Assembly: GCF_011045025.1 (NCBI RefSeq)
Contig: NZ_JAAKZX010000086.1
Coordinates: forward strand, 1-38,845
DNA: 38,845 bases
Origin: Streptomyces ureilyticus
GTDB taxonomy: Bacteria > Actinomycetota > Actinomycetes > Streptomycetales > Streptomycetaceae
Reading direction: 5' to 3'
Of this stretch, positions 1 through 6,917 are shown in pieces; position 1 is the stretch's first letter, and the number at the start of each line of letters is the position of its first letter. A program made the position numbers and the translations under genes. The notes beneath the pieces were generated by a model. It worked only from the letters and a program-made list of their open reading frames with translations. It was not told where the DNA came from and searched no databases.

Positions 1-20
1 CCCTCTCCCCTTCTCATTCC

Positions 21-64
21 CTCCCCCACTCTCGACTTCGCTCGAGCGGGGGGACCCCCATCGC
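21..64 (-). repeat. 44-bp dispersed intergenic repeat, copy 1
   Basis: This stretch is the reverse complement of positions 35208-35251 with one difference (GAAGTC versus GAATTC in the middle). It contains the short palindrome CTCGAG flanked by G-rich and C-rich arms that can pair (CCCCCACTCTCGA against TCGAGCGGGGGG, imperfectly). I recall similar elements being scattered between Streptomyces genes, so it is probably a mobile or structural intergenic repeat rather than a regulatory site specific to this gene. It lies immediately before the flippase-like gene and is open in that reading frame. Confidence 0.75.
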
Positions 65-71
65 CCTACGG

Positions 72-983
72 ATGCTGAGCCTGCTCCCCCTGCTGCTGGT
101 CGCGGTCTGGGCGGCGTTCGACTGGCGAACCGTGTCCGACGGCGCCATCCAGCTGGCCTCCGCCGACCCCTGGTGGCTGCTGTCCGCGTTCTTCTTCATG
201 TGCATGGGCTGGGTTGCGGCCGCGTGCGTCCGGCAGGGCGCCGTTCCTGAACGGCTCCCTCCGGGGCTGCTGCTCGCCTCCCAGGTCGCCGCCGGCACCG
301 CGAACCACGTACTCCCGGCGAGCATCGGCGCCCACGCCGTCACCCTCCGCTTCCTCCAGCGCCAGGGCATATCGCTCACCAGGGGCACCGCCTCGCTCGC
401 GCTGTACTCGCTGGTCAAACCCCTGGCGAAGACGGCGGTACTCCTCGTCTTCCTCGTGGCCTTCCCGGGCGTGCTGGGGCTCGCTGAACTCGTCCCGGAC
501 GAGCGGACGTTGCATCTGATCGCCGCGGGCGTGGGCCTCGCCCTGGCCGTGGCCGCGCTGCTTCTGAAGTTCGTGCACCCGCTGCGTCGCCCGATCATCG
601 AGTTCGTACGCACCGCCCTGACCGACGCACGGATCCTGCACACCCGGCCCAGCCGCGTCCTCGCGCTCTGGGGCGGAGCCGCCGCCACCCCGCTGCTCCA
701 GGCCAGTGTGATCGCCTCGGTCGGCTTCTCGCTGGGCCTGCCGCTGACCTGGGCTCAGGTGACGTTCGCGCTCCTCGTCGCCAGCACGGCGGCCGGAGCC
801 GTACCCGCACCGGGCGGCATCGGCCCCATCGACGCGGCCCTGATCTTCACGATGGTCCTCTTCGGCGCCCCCATGAGCCTGGCCACGGCGACGATCATCG
901 GCTACCGGGTTCTGACGATCTGGGTGCCGCTGCTGCCGGGGATGCTCGTACTCTCGTGGCTGGTGCAGCGCAGGGCGTTGTGA
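72..983 (+). CDS. Flippase-like integral membrane protein (UPF0104 / LPG synthase TM-region family)
   Basis: The 303-residue protein is almost entirely hydrophobic with about seven or eight membrane segments. Near the C-terminus it has PAPGGIGPIDAAL, the signature loop of the UPF0104 / lysylphosphatidylglycerol synthase transmembrane-region family (flippase-like domain). These inner-membrane proteins are thought to move or modify lipids; the substrate cannot be read here. The ATG at 72 has no convincing ribosome site, and the frame is open through the dispersed repeat to the window edge, so the true start may lie upstream outside the window. Family members are usually somewhat longer at the N-terminus, which fits a missing first segment. 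Family assignment is firm, start is not. Confidence 0.75.
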   Translation: MLSLLPLLLVAVWAAFDWRTVSDGAIQLASADPWWLLSAFFFMCMGWVAAACVRQGAVPERLPPGLLLASQVAAGTANHVLPASIGAHAVTLRFLQRQGISLTRGTASLALYSLVKPLAKTAVLLVFLVAFPGVLGLAELVPDERTLHLIAAGVGLALAVAALLLKFVHPLRRPIIEFVRTALTDARILHTRPSRVLALWGGAAATPLLQASVIASVGFSLGLPLTWAQVTFALLVASTAAGAVPAPGGIGPIDAALIFTMVLFGAPMSLATATIIGYRVLTIWVPLLPGMLVLSWLVQRRAL

Positions 984-1001
984 CCCGGGGCCGACGGGAG
1001 C

Positions 1002-1196
1002 TCAGCGGCCGGTCTCCGAACCGGTCGCGAGCAGCCCGTTGACCACCAGATTCGCCAACGCCTCGGCCGTGGCCGTGAGTTGCTGCGGTGAATCGGGGTC
1101 CGGCCTGCCCATGCGCCGGGCCAGCGGCGTCTCCACCATTCCCGAGACGGGAGGGATGACGGCGAAGAACAGCACGTCGACCGGGACGGGTGTCAT
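1002..1196 (-). pseudogene. C-terminal remnant resembling a TetR-family regulator
   Basis: A 64-residue frame, extendable upstream without a good start, reads like the ligand-binding C-terminus of a TetR regulator: a helical stretch around VDVLFFAVIPPVSGMV followed by LTATAEALANLVVNGLLA, typical of the last helix of such proteins. There is no helix-turn-helix and no room for one before position 1257. It is convergent with the flippase-like gene. I infer a decayed regulator whose operator may be the palindrome at 1257-1291; similarity is judged from pattern alone, so the family call is tentative. Confidence 0.4.
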
Positions 1197-1256
1197 GCGC
1201 CCGGAGGCACCACCTGCGCACCTCTCGCCGATCCGGATGAAATGTAATCAGGGTTG

Positions 1257-1291
1257 CCGCAAATGTAACTCTGGCGTCGTTACATTTGCGG
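1257..1291. promoter_or_regulatory. Perfect 13-bp inverted-repeat operator
   Basis: The arms CCGCAAATGTAAC (1257-1269) and GTTACATTTGCGG (1279-1291) are perfectly complementary around a 9-bp centre. A further half-site AAATGTAA lies at 1240-1247. The right arm contains TTACAT at 1280-1285, placed like a -10 box just before the GTG at 1293, so a bound repressor would cover the promoter of the AlbA_2-type gene, whose mRNA would be leaderless. The binding protein could be the decayed TetR-like protein to the left or the winged-helix end of the AlbA_2-type protein itself. Confidence 0.7.
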
Positions 1292-1292
1292 T

Positions 1293-2107
1293 GTGACGGC
1301 CGACCTGAATGCACTGATCACACGCCTACGCGCCGCTGGGGGGCGACTGTGACGACATCGAGGTGAAGTCCGCCGCCGGTGGGCTGTCCCAGTCGCTCGC
1401 CTCAACGCTCAGCGCGCTGGCCAACCTCCCTGGCGGCGGCATGGTCGTCCTGGGCCTCGACGAACGGACGGGGTTCCGCACCTCCCCCTTGACCGACCCA
1501 CAGGCCCTGAAGCAGGGGCTCGCGCTCAAAGCCCGCTCCTTCACACCTCCGGTACGCCTCACCATCAGTGACGCAGAGGCCGACGGTCATCCCGTGGTCG
1601 TTGCCCAGGTACACGAATGCGATCCATCGGCCAAGCCGTGCCGAATCGCCGCATCCGGCGCCTCGTACCTCCACGGGTACGACGGTGATTTCCAGCTCTC
1701 CCCTCTCGAGGAACAGGCCTTCCTCGCCGCACGCAGCGCACCCCGTTTCGACCGAAGCCCAGTCACAGACGCGACCATCGACGACCTGGACAGGGAGCTC
1801 ACGGCCGAGTTCCTCAGCTCGGTACGAGATCACGACCCCCATGGCCTCGGCCGCTTCACCGAGGACAGCGAACTACTGTGCCGCGCAGAAGCCGTCTCCC
1901 CAGGCAGCACCCCCACCGTGGCAGGGTTGCTCACCCTCGGAATACGCCCCCAGCAGTTCTTCCCACGCTTCGTCATCCAAGCCTCCGCCGAACGCGAAGA
2001 CGGCTACCCACCCTCCAGCCGGGCACGCAACCAGACCACCATCCGATCCCCCGCATGCTCGACGCCGCCCCTGGGCCTCTCCGCGATCAGCCCGACTACC
2101 GTTCCTA
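1293..2107 (+). pseudogene. 5' part of a broken AlbA_2 (Schlafen-like) / RecG-related ATP-binding regulator
   Basis: Translation from GTG 1293 begins VTADLNALITRLRAAGG and then hits a stop at 1350; dropping one base from the run of six G at 1338-1343 joins it smoothly to DCDDIEVKSAAGG, the start of an AlbA_2 domain with LPGGGMVVLGLDE and the conserved HECDPSAKPCR segment. The frame continues to about 2045, where the expected IPRMLDA motif appears in another frame, a second indel; a third near 2068 is possible. The gene is then interrupted by the IS607 element and resumes at about 4520. Intact relatives are about 500 residues, with an N-terminal AlbA_2 domain and C-terminal GHKL-like and winged-helix parts, and probably act as DNA-binding regulators. 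The G-run shift could be a sequencing error; the insertion is not. Confidence 0.8.
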
Positions 2108-3847
2108 TTCACTGAGCCATAGTGAGTCCTGCGTCCAGGACTGCCTGTCAGTGGCCTGCCGCGAACGGTCTTCGGCGGGCTGGGCCGTTGCCTGTGGTCT
2201 TCGGCGGCGTGCATCGTGTGCACGGTCCTCGGGACAGGCGCGGGTCCTGGGTGCGTGGTGGGGCCGGGTGGGTGTGTGCGCGGTGTGGGGGCGATGGTCT
2301 TCCGTACCGGCCCGGCCGCGTGTCGTCGCACACGGTTCGCCGTTTCCGGCTGGGGCGGCTTCCTTCTTCTTGAGGGGTACGGTCTTCTCTGCCCTGCGTC
2401 GCGCGCCCAGGCCCTGGCCACGCCTCCCGATCACGATCGCCGCAGCGTCGTGCCGGGACGTCTCCTGTACTGCCGTACTGGTGGCGGCGCGCCAATGAGC
2501 GGCGCCCCAGCGGCTCGAATACGCCGGATCGACCACGATCACCGCCAGCCCCGCCCGGTGCGCCATCGCCACCAGGCGGACGGCGAACTTCGCGGTCGGC
2601 ATGCCCGCCACCGTGTTCCGGAACGCGCGGCCGGATCTGCCGGTCCAGCCGCACTGCTCGCGGCTGGTGTCGAAGCCGAGGTCCTCGATCACCAGCGAGG
2701 TGGCCCCGGTGGCCTTCGCCTGCCGGATCAGCGCGGAGCAGGCGTGCCGTAGTTGCGCGTCCCTGCGCGCGGTGGTGCCTTGGTAGTCGACCTCGATGCG
2801 GACCGGACGCCCGACCGGATTGCCGTGGACGTCCAGGCGCCAGGCAGCGAGATGATCGGCGTTGTGGTCGACGCCGACGATGCCGCCCGCCCGGGCCGCG
2901 GCCATCAGCGTCTCCTCGTCCACCCCCGCGGGCAGATCGGGGCGGGGCGGGGTGAAGGCGGCGGTCAGGTAACAGCGGCCGTTCTCGAAACGGATCGTGT
3001 AGCCCACCGCGCGCTGCGCCTGCACCTGCGCCTGCCATTCGGCATTGCGGTAGGCGAAGGAGCAGGTGGCGTCCAGGGTGTAGCGGCCGTGACGGTCACA
3101 GTGCTCGGCGAAGCGGGTGGCCAGCTCCGGCGGCAACTTGATCGTGACGGTGCCGTTTGGGGCGATGCTGATCGTCTGGTTGCCGTGGCGTTTGCCCGCC
3201 TCGCCGTCGGCCTCGATCCGGCACCGGGCCTCGAACCACTGCCGCCGCCACTCCTCAACACTCAACCCGGCCTGCTCCAGATGCAGCCGGGTGTGCAGCA
3301 ACTCCCGGCCGCCGCGCACCACACGCACCCGTCCGGCCGCCTCATCCGCGCGTACCCGGGCCGCCACCGCCTCCAGACGGTCCGGCCTGCGCTGCTTGGC
3401 CGCCCGCACCAGGACGCTCGGGTAGCCCTTGGTCCGGGTGGCCACGTCGCACGCCGCCACCGGCACCGCGAGGCGCGCCCGCACCGTGGTGATCGCCGCA
3501 TCCAGCCGCTCCAGATGCGCGGCCTGCGCACGCCGGGCCAGCGCCCACTGCTCGTTGCTGCCCCGGGTGATCGTGCCCGCCCACCGGGACGACGACAGCG
3601 CAGAGATCTCCCGCTTACGCCGGGCGAAATCCTCATTGGAATGCTTCGCACCCAGGAACACACGCTCGGCCAGGTCCCGGGCCGCCAACTGCGACACGAA
3701 ACCGCCCAGCTCGACCAGGACCTCCTCGTCCCAGGGCGACAGATGCAGCCGGGTGCGCACCGCCAACGTCCCCGAACACTCCGCCAGCCGCGGCGGGGCC
3801 AGCACCCGCAACCCCGATGCCGAACGCACCACACCACCCACCAGCAC
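2105..3847 (-). CDS. tnpB: TnpB-type RNA-guided nuclease of the IS607 element
   Basis: This 580-residue protein has a RuvC-like fold with all three acidic residues visible: D327 in IVGVDHNADH, E388 in SLVIEDLGFD and D467 in SRHDAAAIVIGRRG. The segment between motifs II and III, where canonical TnpB carries four zinc-binding cysteines, instead reads PAYSSRWGAAHW without any CxxC pair, a form I associate with actinobacterial IS607 relatives. By family knowledge TnpB uses an RNA copied from the element's end to cut DNA and favour retention of the element. The basic, proline-rich tail after residue 490 covers DNA likely to double as the guide-RNA scaffold. The gene starts 69 bp after the restored end of tnpA. 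Nothing suggests it is broken. Confidence 0.85.
   Translation of the reverse strand: MLVGGVVRSASGLRVLAPPRLAECSGTLAVRTRLHLSPWDEEVLVELGGFVSQLAARDLAERVFLGAKHSNEDFARRKREISALSSSRWAGTITRGSNEQWALARRAQAAHLERLDAAITTVRARLAVPVAACDVATRTKGYPSVLVRAAKQRRPDRLEAVAARVRADEAAGRVRVVRGGRELLHTRLHLEQAGLSVEEWRRQWFEARCRIEADGEAGKRHGNQTISIAPNGTVTIKLPPELATRFAEHCDRHGRYTLDATCSFAYRNAEWQAQVQAQRAVGYTIRFENGRCYLTAAFTPPRPDLPAGVDEETLMAAARAGGIVGVDHNADHLAAWRLDVHGNPVGRPVRIEVDYQGTTARRDAQLRHACSALIRQAKATGATSLVIEDLGFDTSREQCGWTGRSGRAFRNTVAGMPTAKFAVRLVAMAHRAGLAVIVVDPAYSSRWGAAHWRAATSTAVQETSRHDAAAIVIGRRGQGLGARRRAEKTVPLKKKEAAPAGNGEPCATTRGRAGTEDHRPHTAHTPTRPHHAPRTRACPEDRAHDARRRRPQATAQPAEDRSRQATDRQSWTQDSLWLSE
2125..2142 (-). ncRNA. Hairpin at the tnpB 3' end, candidate end of the guide-RNA scaffold
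   Basis: AGTCCTG (2125-2131), loop CGTC, CAGGACT (2136-2142) is a perfect 7-bp stem with a tetraloop inside the last codons of tnpB and about 10-17 bp from the presumed element end. In IS200/IS605 and IS607 elements the omega-RNA is made from this end and runs into flanking DNA that serves as the guide. Here the guide would be complementary-strand sequence just left of 2108, within the disrupted host gene. The RNA itself is inferred; only the hairpin is seen. Confidence 0.4.
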
Positions 3848-3916
3848 CCACCCCCTCCCGCGTCGAGTCCGTCGAGTGGTTCAACGACGGCTCCCGCCCG
3901 AGGTCACCCGTTCGGC

Positions 3917-4487
3917 TCAAGAACTCCCGTTCCCTGGCTCCGCGGCCGCCGCCAGCGCCGCCCTGGCCCGGCCCAGCGCCGAGCGCCGACCGTACAAACG
4001 GGCGCTCGGTGACGTCCCGCACCAGGTCATCGTCCAGCTCCCCGTCGTCCAGGACCACCAGGGACCGCCCGGACGCGGACAGCGCCGCCTCCACCAACTC
4101 CACATTCATCCGGCCCAGCCGCTCCCGGTGCTCCACCACCACCCGCCCCACCAGCGGGTCGGCCAGCAGCCGTCTGGCCTTGCCCCGGTTACCGTTCATG
4201 CCCGAGCCGACCTCGGCCTCCACCCGCAGCCCCTGCCCCGCAGCCCACACCGAGAGCCGCGCCACCTGACGATCCAGATCCTGCCGCTGATCACGAGACG
4301 AGACCCGCGCGTAAAGCCCGACCCCACCCTCCGGCACAGACTCCGGCTTCGACTGCTCGATCAGGACGGTGCGCTGGTTGATCCGCCGGGCGGGAACCGG
4401 CAGTCTCCCCTCCCGGAACCAGCGATAAGCGGTCTGCGGATGGATCCCCTGCGAACGCGCCCACTCCGTGAGATTCGTCAAACTCAC
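3917..4487 (-). pseudogene. tnpA: Frameshifted IS607 serine recombinase
   Basis: From GTG 4487 the protein opens with a MerR-like helix-turn-helix (LTEWARSQGIHPQTAYRWFREG), then the serine-recombinase domain with YARVSSRDQRQDLDRQ (catalytic Ser in RVSS) and ends its coherent part at LDDGELDDDLVRDVTE. Just after this, near 4015, the frame changes: the usual C-terminal RLYGRRSA motif is found in a different frame, ending at 3917. The expected linking segment of about six residues is missing, so a small deletion of roughly 17 bases best explains it. The original frame runs on without homology to 3633, into tnpB. The C-terminal helix is lost, so self-mobility is doubtful. The alternative ATG at 4511 adds residues that look like element-end DNA. 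Confidence 0.75.
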
Positions 4488-4519
4488 CGAAACGCTATGA
4501 CTCAGTATCAATCAGTGAA

Positions 4520-5123
4520 ACTCAGAATCTCGGGAGCAGTTCACAACCCCTTCATCGCCTTCCGCGAACTGATCGCCAACGCACTCGTCCACCGCGACCT
4601 CGACCACTGGTCCACAGGTATGGCCGTCGAAGTACGCCTGCGCCGCGACCGGCTGGTGATCTCCAACCCCGGCGGCCTGTACGGAATCACCGTCGACCGC
4701 CTCGGCCACGACGCCGTCACCTCCGCCCGCAATGCCCTCCTCGTCACCCTCTGCCAGCACGCCCGCACTCCTGAATCCGGTGCCCGCGTCATCGAAGCCC
4801 TCGCCACCGGAATCCCCACCGTCACCGAAGCGCTGGCCCACGCCGGACTGCCACCGGCCCGCTACATGGACGCAGGAATCCGCTTCACCGTCCTCCTGCA
4901 CCGCACCGTGGAAACTCCCACAGCTCGGCAGCTCCACACCAACGCGCTGCGGGTTTACGGCGCCCTTGCCGCAGCGCCCCGCAGCGTCGCAGAGCTCCAA
5001 CAACAGCTCGACCTCACCGCACCCAACATCAGGAAGATCCTGCGCGACTTGCGCGAGCGGGGTCTCGTCGAGCAGCTCGGGGGGAAAAGGCGCTCCACGA
5101 CCTACCGGCAACTCGCCTCGTAG
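4520..5123 (+). pseudogene. 3' part of the IS-split AlbA_2 / RecG-related regulator
   Basis: After the element the frame resumes as SGAVHNPFIAFRELIANAL, VHRDLDHWSTG and LVISNPGGLYGITVDRLG, the GHKL/HATPase_c_4-like ATP-binding part of this family, followed by GIPTV and RYMDAGIRFTVLLHR. The last ~65 residues (LRVYGALAAAPRSVAELQQQLDLTAPNIRKILRDLRERGLVEQ) form a winged helix, so the whole protein was probably a DNA-binding regulator. There is no start codon with a ribosome site of its own, and the piece is read from nowhere without the left half. It ends at TAG 5121-5123. Only about 30 residues or fewer around the junction seem altered, so the split is recent enough to recognise. Confidence 0.8.
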
Positions 5124-5163
5124 GTCGAGGCGATGAGTCCCGGTGTGGGGTCTCAGGACTTCC

Positions 5164-5988
5164 TTACCTGTCTGAGGGGAACCCGGCGGTGAGGTAGGCC
5201 AACAGCTGTCCCGGTGCGTCTTCCTGGAGGAGGTGGCCCGCGCCCTCGATCCAGTGCAGCTCGGCGTGCGGGATGCGCTCGTGCAGCCATTCGGCGTACT
5301 CCGGGGGGAGAATGCGGTCCTCGCGGCCCCAGATGAGGCGTACCGGAAGGGACATCCCGCCCAGCAAGTGCTCGTACGCGGCGGTGTCCGCCTGTCTGAT
5401 CTGGCTGTACTGGCGGTAGAACGCGGCCTGCCCCGCGGCTGCCCGCCACGGTGCGAGGAACGTGTCGAGGACTTCCGGCCGGAAGCCGACGTGCGTGGCG
5501 TGCCGCAGGTGGCTGGCGACCAGCGCTTCGTGCGCGTAGTCCGGAAGCTGCTGGAAGACCTCCGCGTGCCCCAGGATGAGCTGGAAGAGCCCTCGCTCCC
5601 ACTCACCGCCGCTCACCGCGTCGAAGAGGGTCAGGTCCCGGTAGCTCCTCTCCTCCAGTAGCAGCGCCCGCAGTGCCACGGCCCCGCCGATGTCGTGGGC
5701 GACGACGCTGGGGCAGGACAACTCCCAGTGGTCGAGGAGCCGGGCGAAGTTCCTCGCGTGAGCCGCCAGGCTGAGGTCCTGGCCCTCGTGCTGATCCGAC
5801 TGGCCGAAGCCGAGATGGTCGAAGACGAAGACCGTGCGGGTACGGGCGAGCGCCGGAGCGATGTCCCGCCAGAGAAAGGAGGAATACGGGGTGCCGTGCA
5901 CCAGCACGACCGGGTCTCCGCTGCCAAGGCGCCTCCACCGCACCGTCCCGTCGGGCGTCTCGAACTCCTCGCCCAGTGTCCATTTCAC
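5164..5988 (-). CDS. Alpha/beta-hydrolase with Asp nucleophile (epoxide hydrolase / dehalogenase-like)
   Basis: A 274-residue alpha/beta-hydrolase. The oxyanion loop is LVHGTPYSSFLWR (residues ~29-41), the nucleophile elbow is VVAHDIGG with D99 in place of the usual Ser, the acid is D224 in WGREDRILPPEY and the base is H252 in EGAGHLLQEDAP. An Asp nucleophile points to epoxide hydrolases or haloalkane dehalogenases, but the residue after it is Ile, not the Trp that holds halide in dehalogenases, so I favour another ester or epoxide hydrolysis. GTG 5988 is chosen because GAGGAG sits 8 bases upstream; an ATG at 6021 lacks this. It is convergent with the broken regulator and has no operon partner. 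Confidence 0.8.
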   Translation of the reverse strand: MKWTLGEEFETPDGTVRWRRLGSGDPVVLVHGTPYSSFLWRDIAPALARTRTVFVFDHLGFGQSDQHEGQDLSLAAHARNFARLLDHWELSCPSVVAHDIGGAVALRALLLEERSYRDLTLFDAVSGGEWERGLFQLILGHAEVFQQLPDYAHEALVASHLRHATHVGFRPEVLDTFLAPWRAAAGQAAFYRQYSQIRQADTAAYEHLLGGMSLPVRLIWGREDRILPPEYAEWLHERIPHAELHWIEGAGHLLQEDAPGQLLAYLTAGFPSDR

Positions 5989-6119
5989 CCTTGGTCTCCT
6001 CTTCTGCGGCCTGACCAGCACCTTTCACCAGGAGCATCCCGACACTGCCCTGCCAAGAGGTCCAATGCCTCCCGAACTCATCAACACCACCCTTCCGCAG
6101 ATGCCGTCGGCTGCCGACC

Positions 6120-6425
6120 TCACTCAGGCCCTCGGTCCTCCGGTGTCACCGGCGGCTCGGTGGGCGCCGGCGCGGGCGGACGGAAGAGGACGACCCGGGC
6201 CACGGGCGGGGCGAACAGGGCGGTGACAGGCGCGGAGAGGGTCCGTACGGAACGGAAGGCGCGCCCCACGACGGGGTCGCCGGGGTAGCGCTCCTGGACT
6301 CGCCGCAGGTACCAGTCGGCGACGCGGTCCGCGGGCCCGGCGGCGACCGCGCCCGGCATCTTGCGGTCCGCTCCGGCGGAGATGTCCCACGCCTGCCGGG
6401 ACGCCGCCAGGAGCGCCCGCCGCCC
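6120..6425 (-). pseudogene. C-terminal remnant of a flavin-dependent monooxygenase
   Basis: Reading upstream of the ATG at 6359 the frame continues as GRRALLAASRQAWDISAGADRK, then MPGAVAAGPADRVADWYLRR and AFRSVRTLSAPVTALF to a stop at 6120. I recognise this as the tail of Streptomyces PheA/TfdB-like FAD monooxygenases, where the residues before it would be the FAD-binding domain. A stop lies just beyond 6425 and no Rossmann motif follows before msrB, so about three quarters of the gene is gone. The family call rests on memory of such tails rather than on catalytic motifs. Confidence 0.5.
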
Positions 6426-6496
6426 TCAGCTCAGCCAGGGAGCCCGGCAGCAGCGACTGCGGGGCATCCTCCAGTCCATCAACAGCCGGTCGCGCG

Positions 6497-6904
6497 TCAG
6501 GCCTCGTCAGCCGTCAGCCGCAGCGAGATCGAGTTGATGCAGTACCGCTGGTCCGTGGGCGTCGGATAGCCCTCGCCTTCGAAGACGTGCCCCAGGTGCG
6601 AGCCGCACCTGGCGCACCGCACCTCCGTCCGCACCATCCCGTGTGACCGGTCCGCGATCAGCTCGACGTTGTCCGCCGACTTGGGGTCGTAGAACGAAGG
6701 CCAGCCGCAGTGGGACTCGAACTTCGTGTCGGAGGTGAAGAGTTCGGCGCCGCAGGCGCGGCAGGAGTAGACGCCCTTCGACTTGGTGTCCGTGTACTCG
6801 CCGGTGAAGGCGGGCTCCGTGCCGGCCTGGCGCAGCACCGCGTACTCGGCCGGGTTCAGCTCGGCCCGCCACTGCTCGTCCGGCTTTTCGATGTCGTACG
6901 CCAT
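6497..6904 (-). CDS. msrB: Peptide-methionine (R)-S-oxide reductase
   Basis: The 135-residue protein is a complete MsrB, repairing methionine-R-sulfoxide in oxidised proteins using thioredoxin. Two CxxC pairs (C48/C51 in CRACG, C97/C100 in CARCG) bind structural zinc. The motif HCGWPSFYDP and the terminal RYCINSISL with catalytic C122 are intact, and C66 could serve as resolving cysteine. Length is normal for the family. It lies 13 bp downstream of murC on the same strand and may be cotranscribed with it, an arrangement I recall from other Streptomyces. No signal peptide is present, so it acts in the cytoplasm. Confidence 0.97.
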   Translation of the reverse strand: MAYDIEKPDEQWRAELNPAEYAVLRQAGTEPAFTGEYTDTKSKGVYSCRACGAELFTSDTKFESHCGWPSFYDPKSADNVELIADRSHGMVRTEVRCARCGSHLGHVFEGEGYPTPTDQRYCINSISLRLTADEA

Positions 6905-6917
6905 GAAACTCAGCCCC

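Larger units (their letters stand above)
2108..4519 (-). mobile_element. IS607-family insertion sequence inside the AlbA_2-type gene
   Basis: About 2.4 kb carrying, on the minus strand, a serine recombinase gene (tnpA, frameshifted) followed by a tnpB gene, the IS607 layout. TTCACTGA at 2108-2115 and TCAGTGAA at 4512-4519 form an 8-bp inverted pair close to where the host gene stops and resumes, and I use them as provisional ends. The host reading frame stops making sense near 2107 and resumes as SGAVHNPFIAFREL from about 4530, so exact ends could shift by about 20 bp. IS607 elements normally make no target duplication, and none is visible. The element points opposite to its host gene. Confidence 0.8.

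Noticed and set aside
6065..6226. 53-codon plus-strand frame starting ATGCCTCCCGAACTC with a GAGG upstream
   Set aside because: It ends inside the monooxygenase remnant in antisense and carries no recognisable sequence beyond its first residues; kept only as a possibility.
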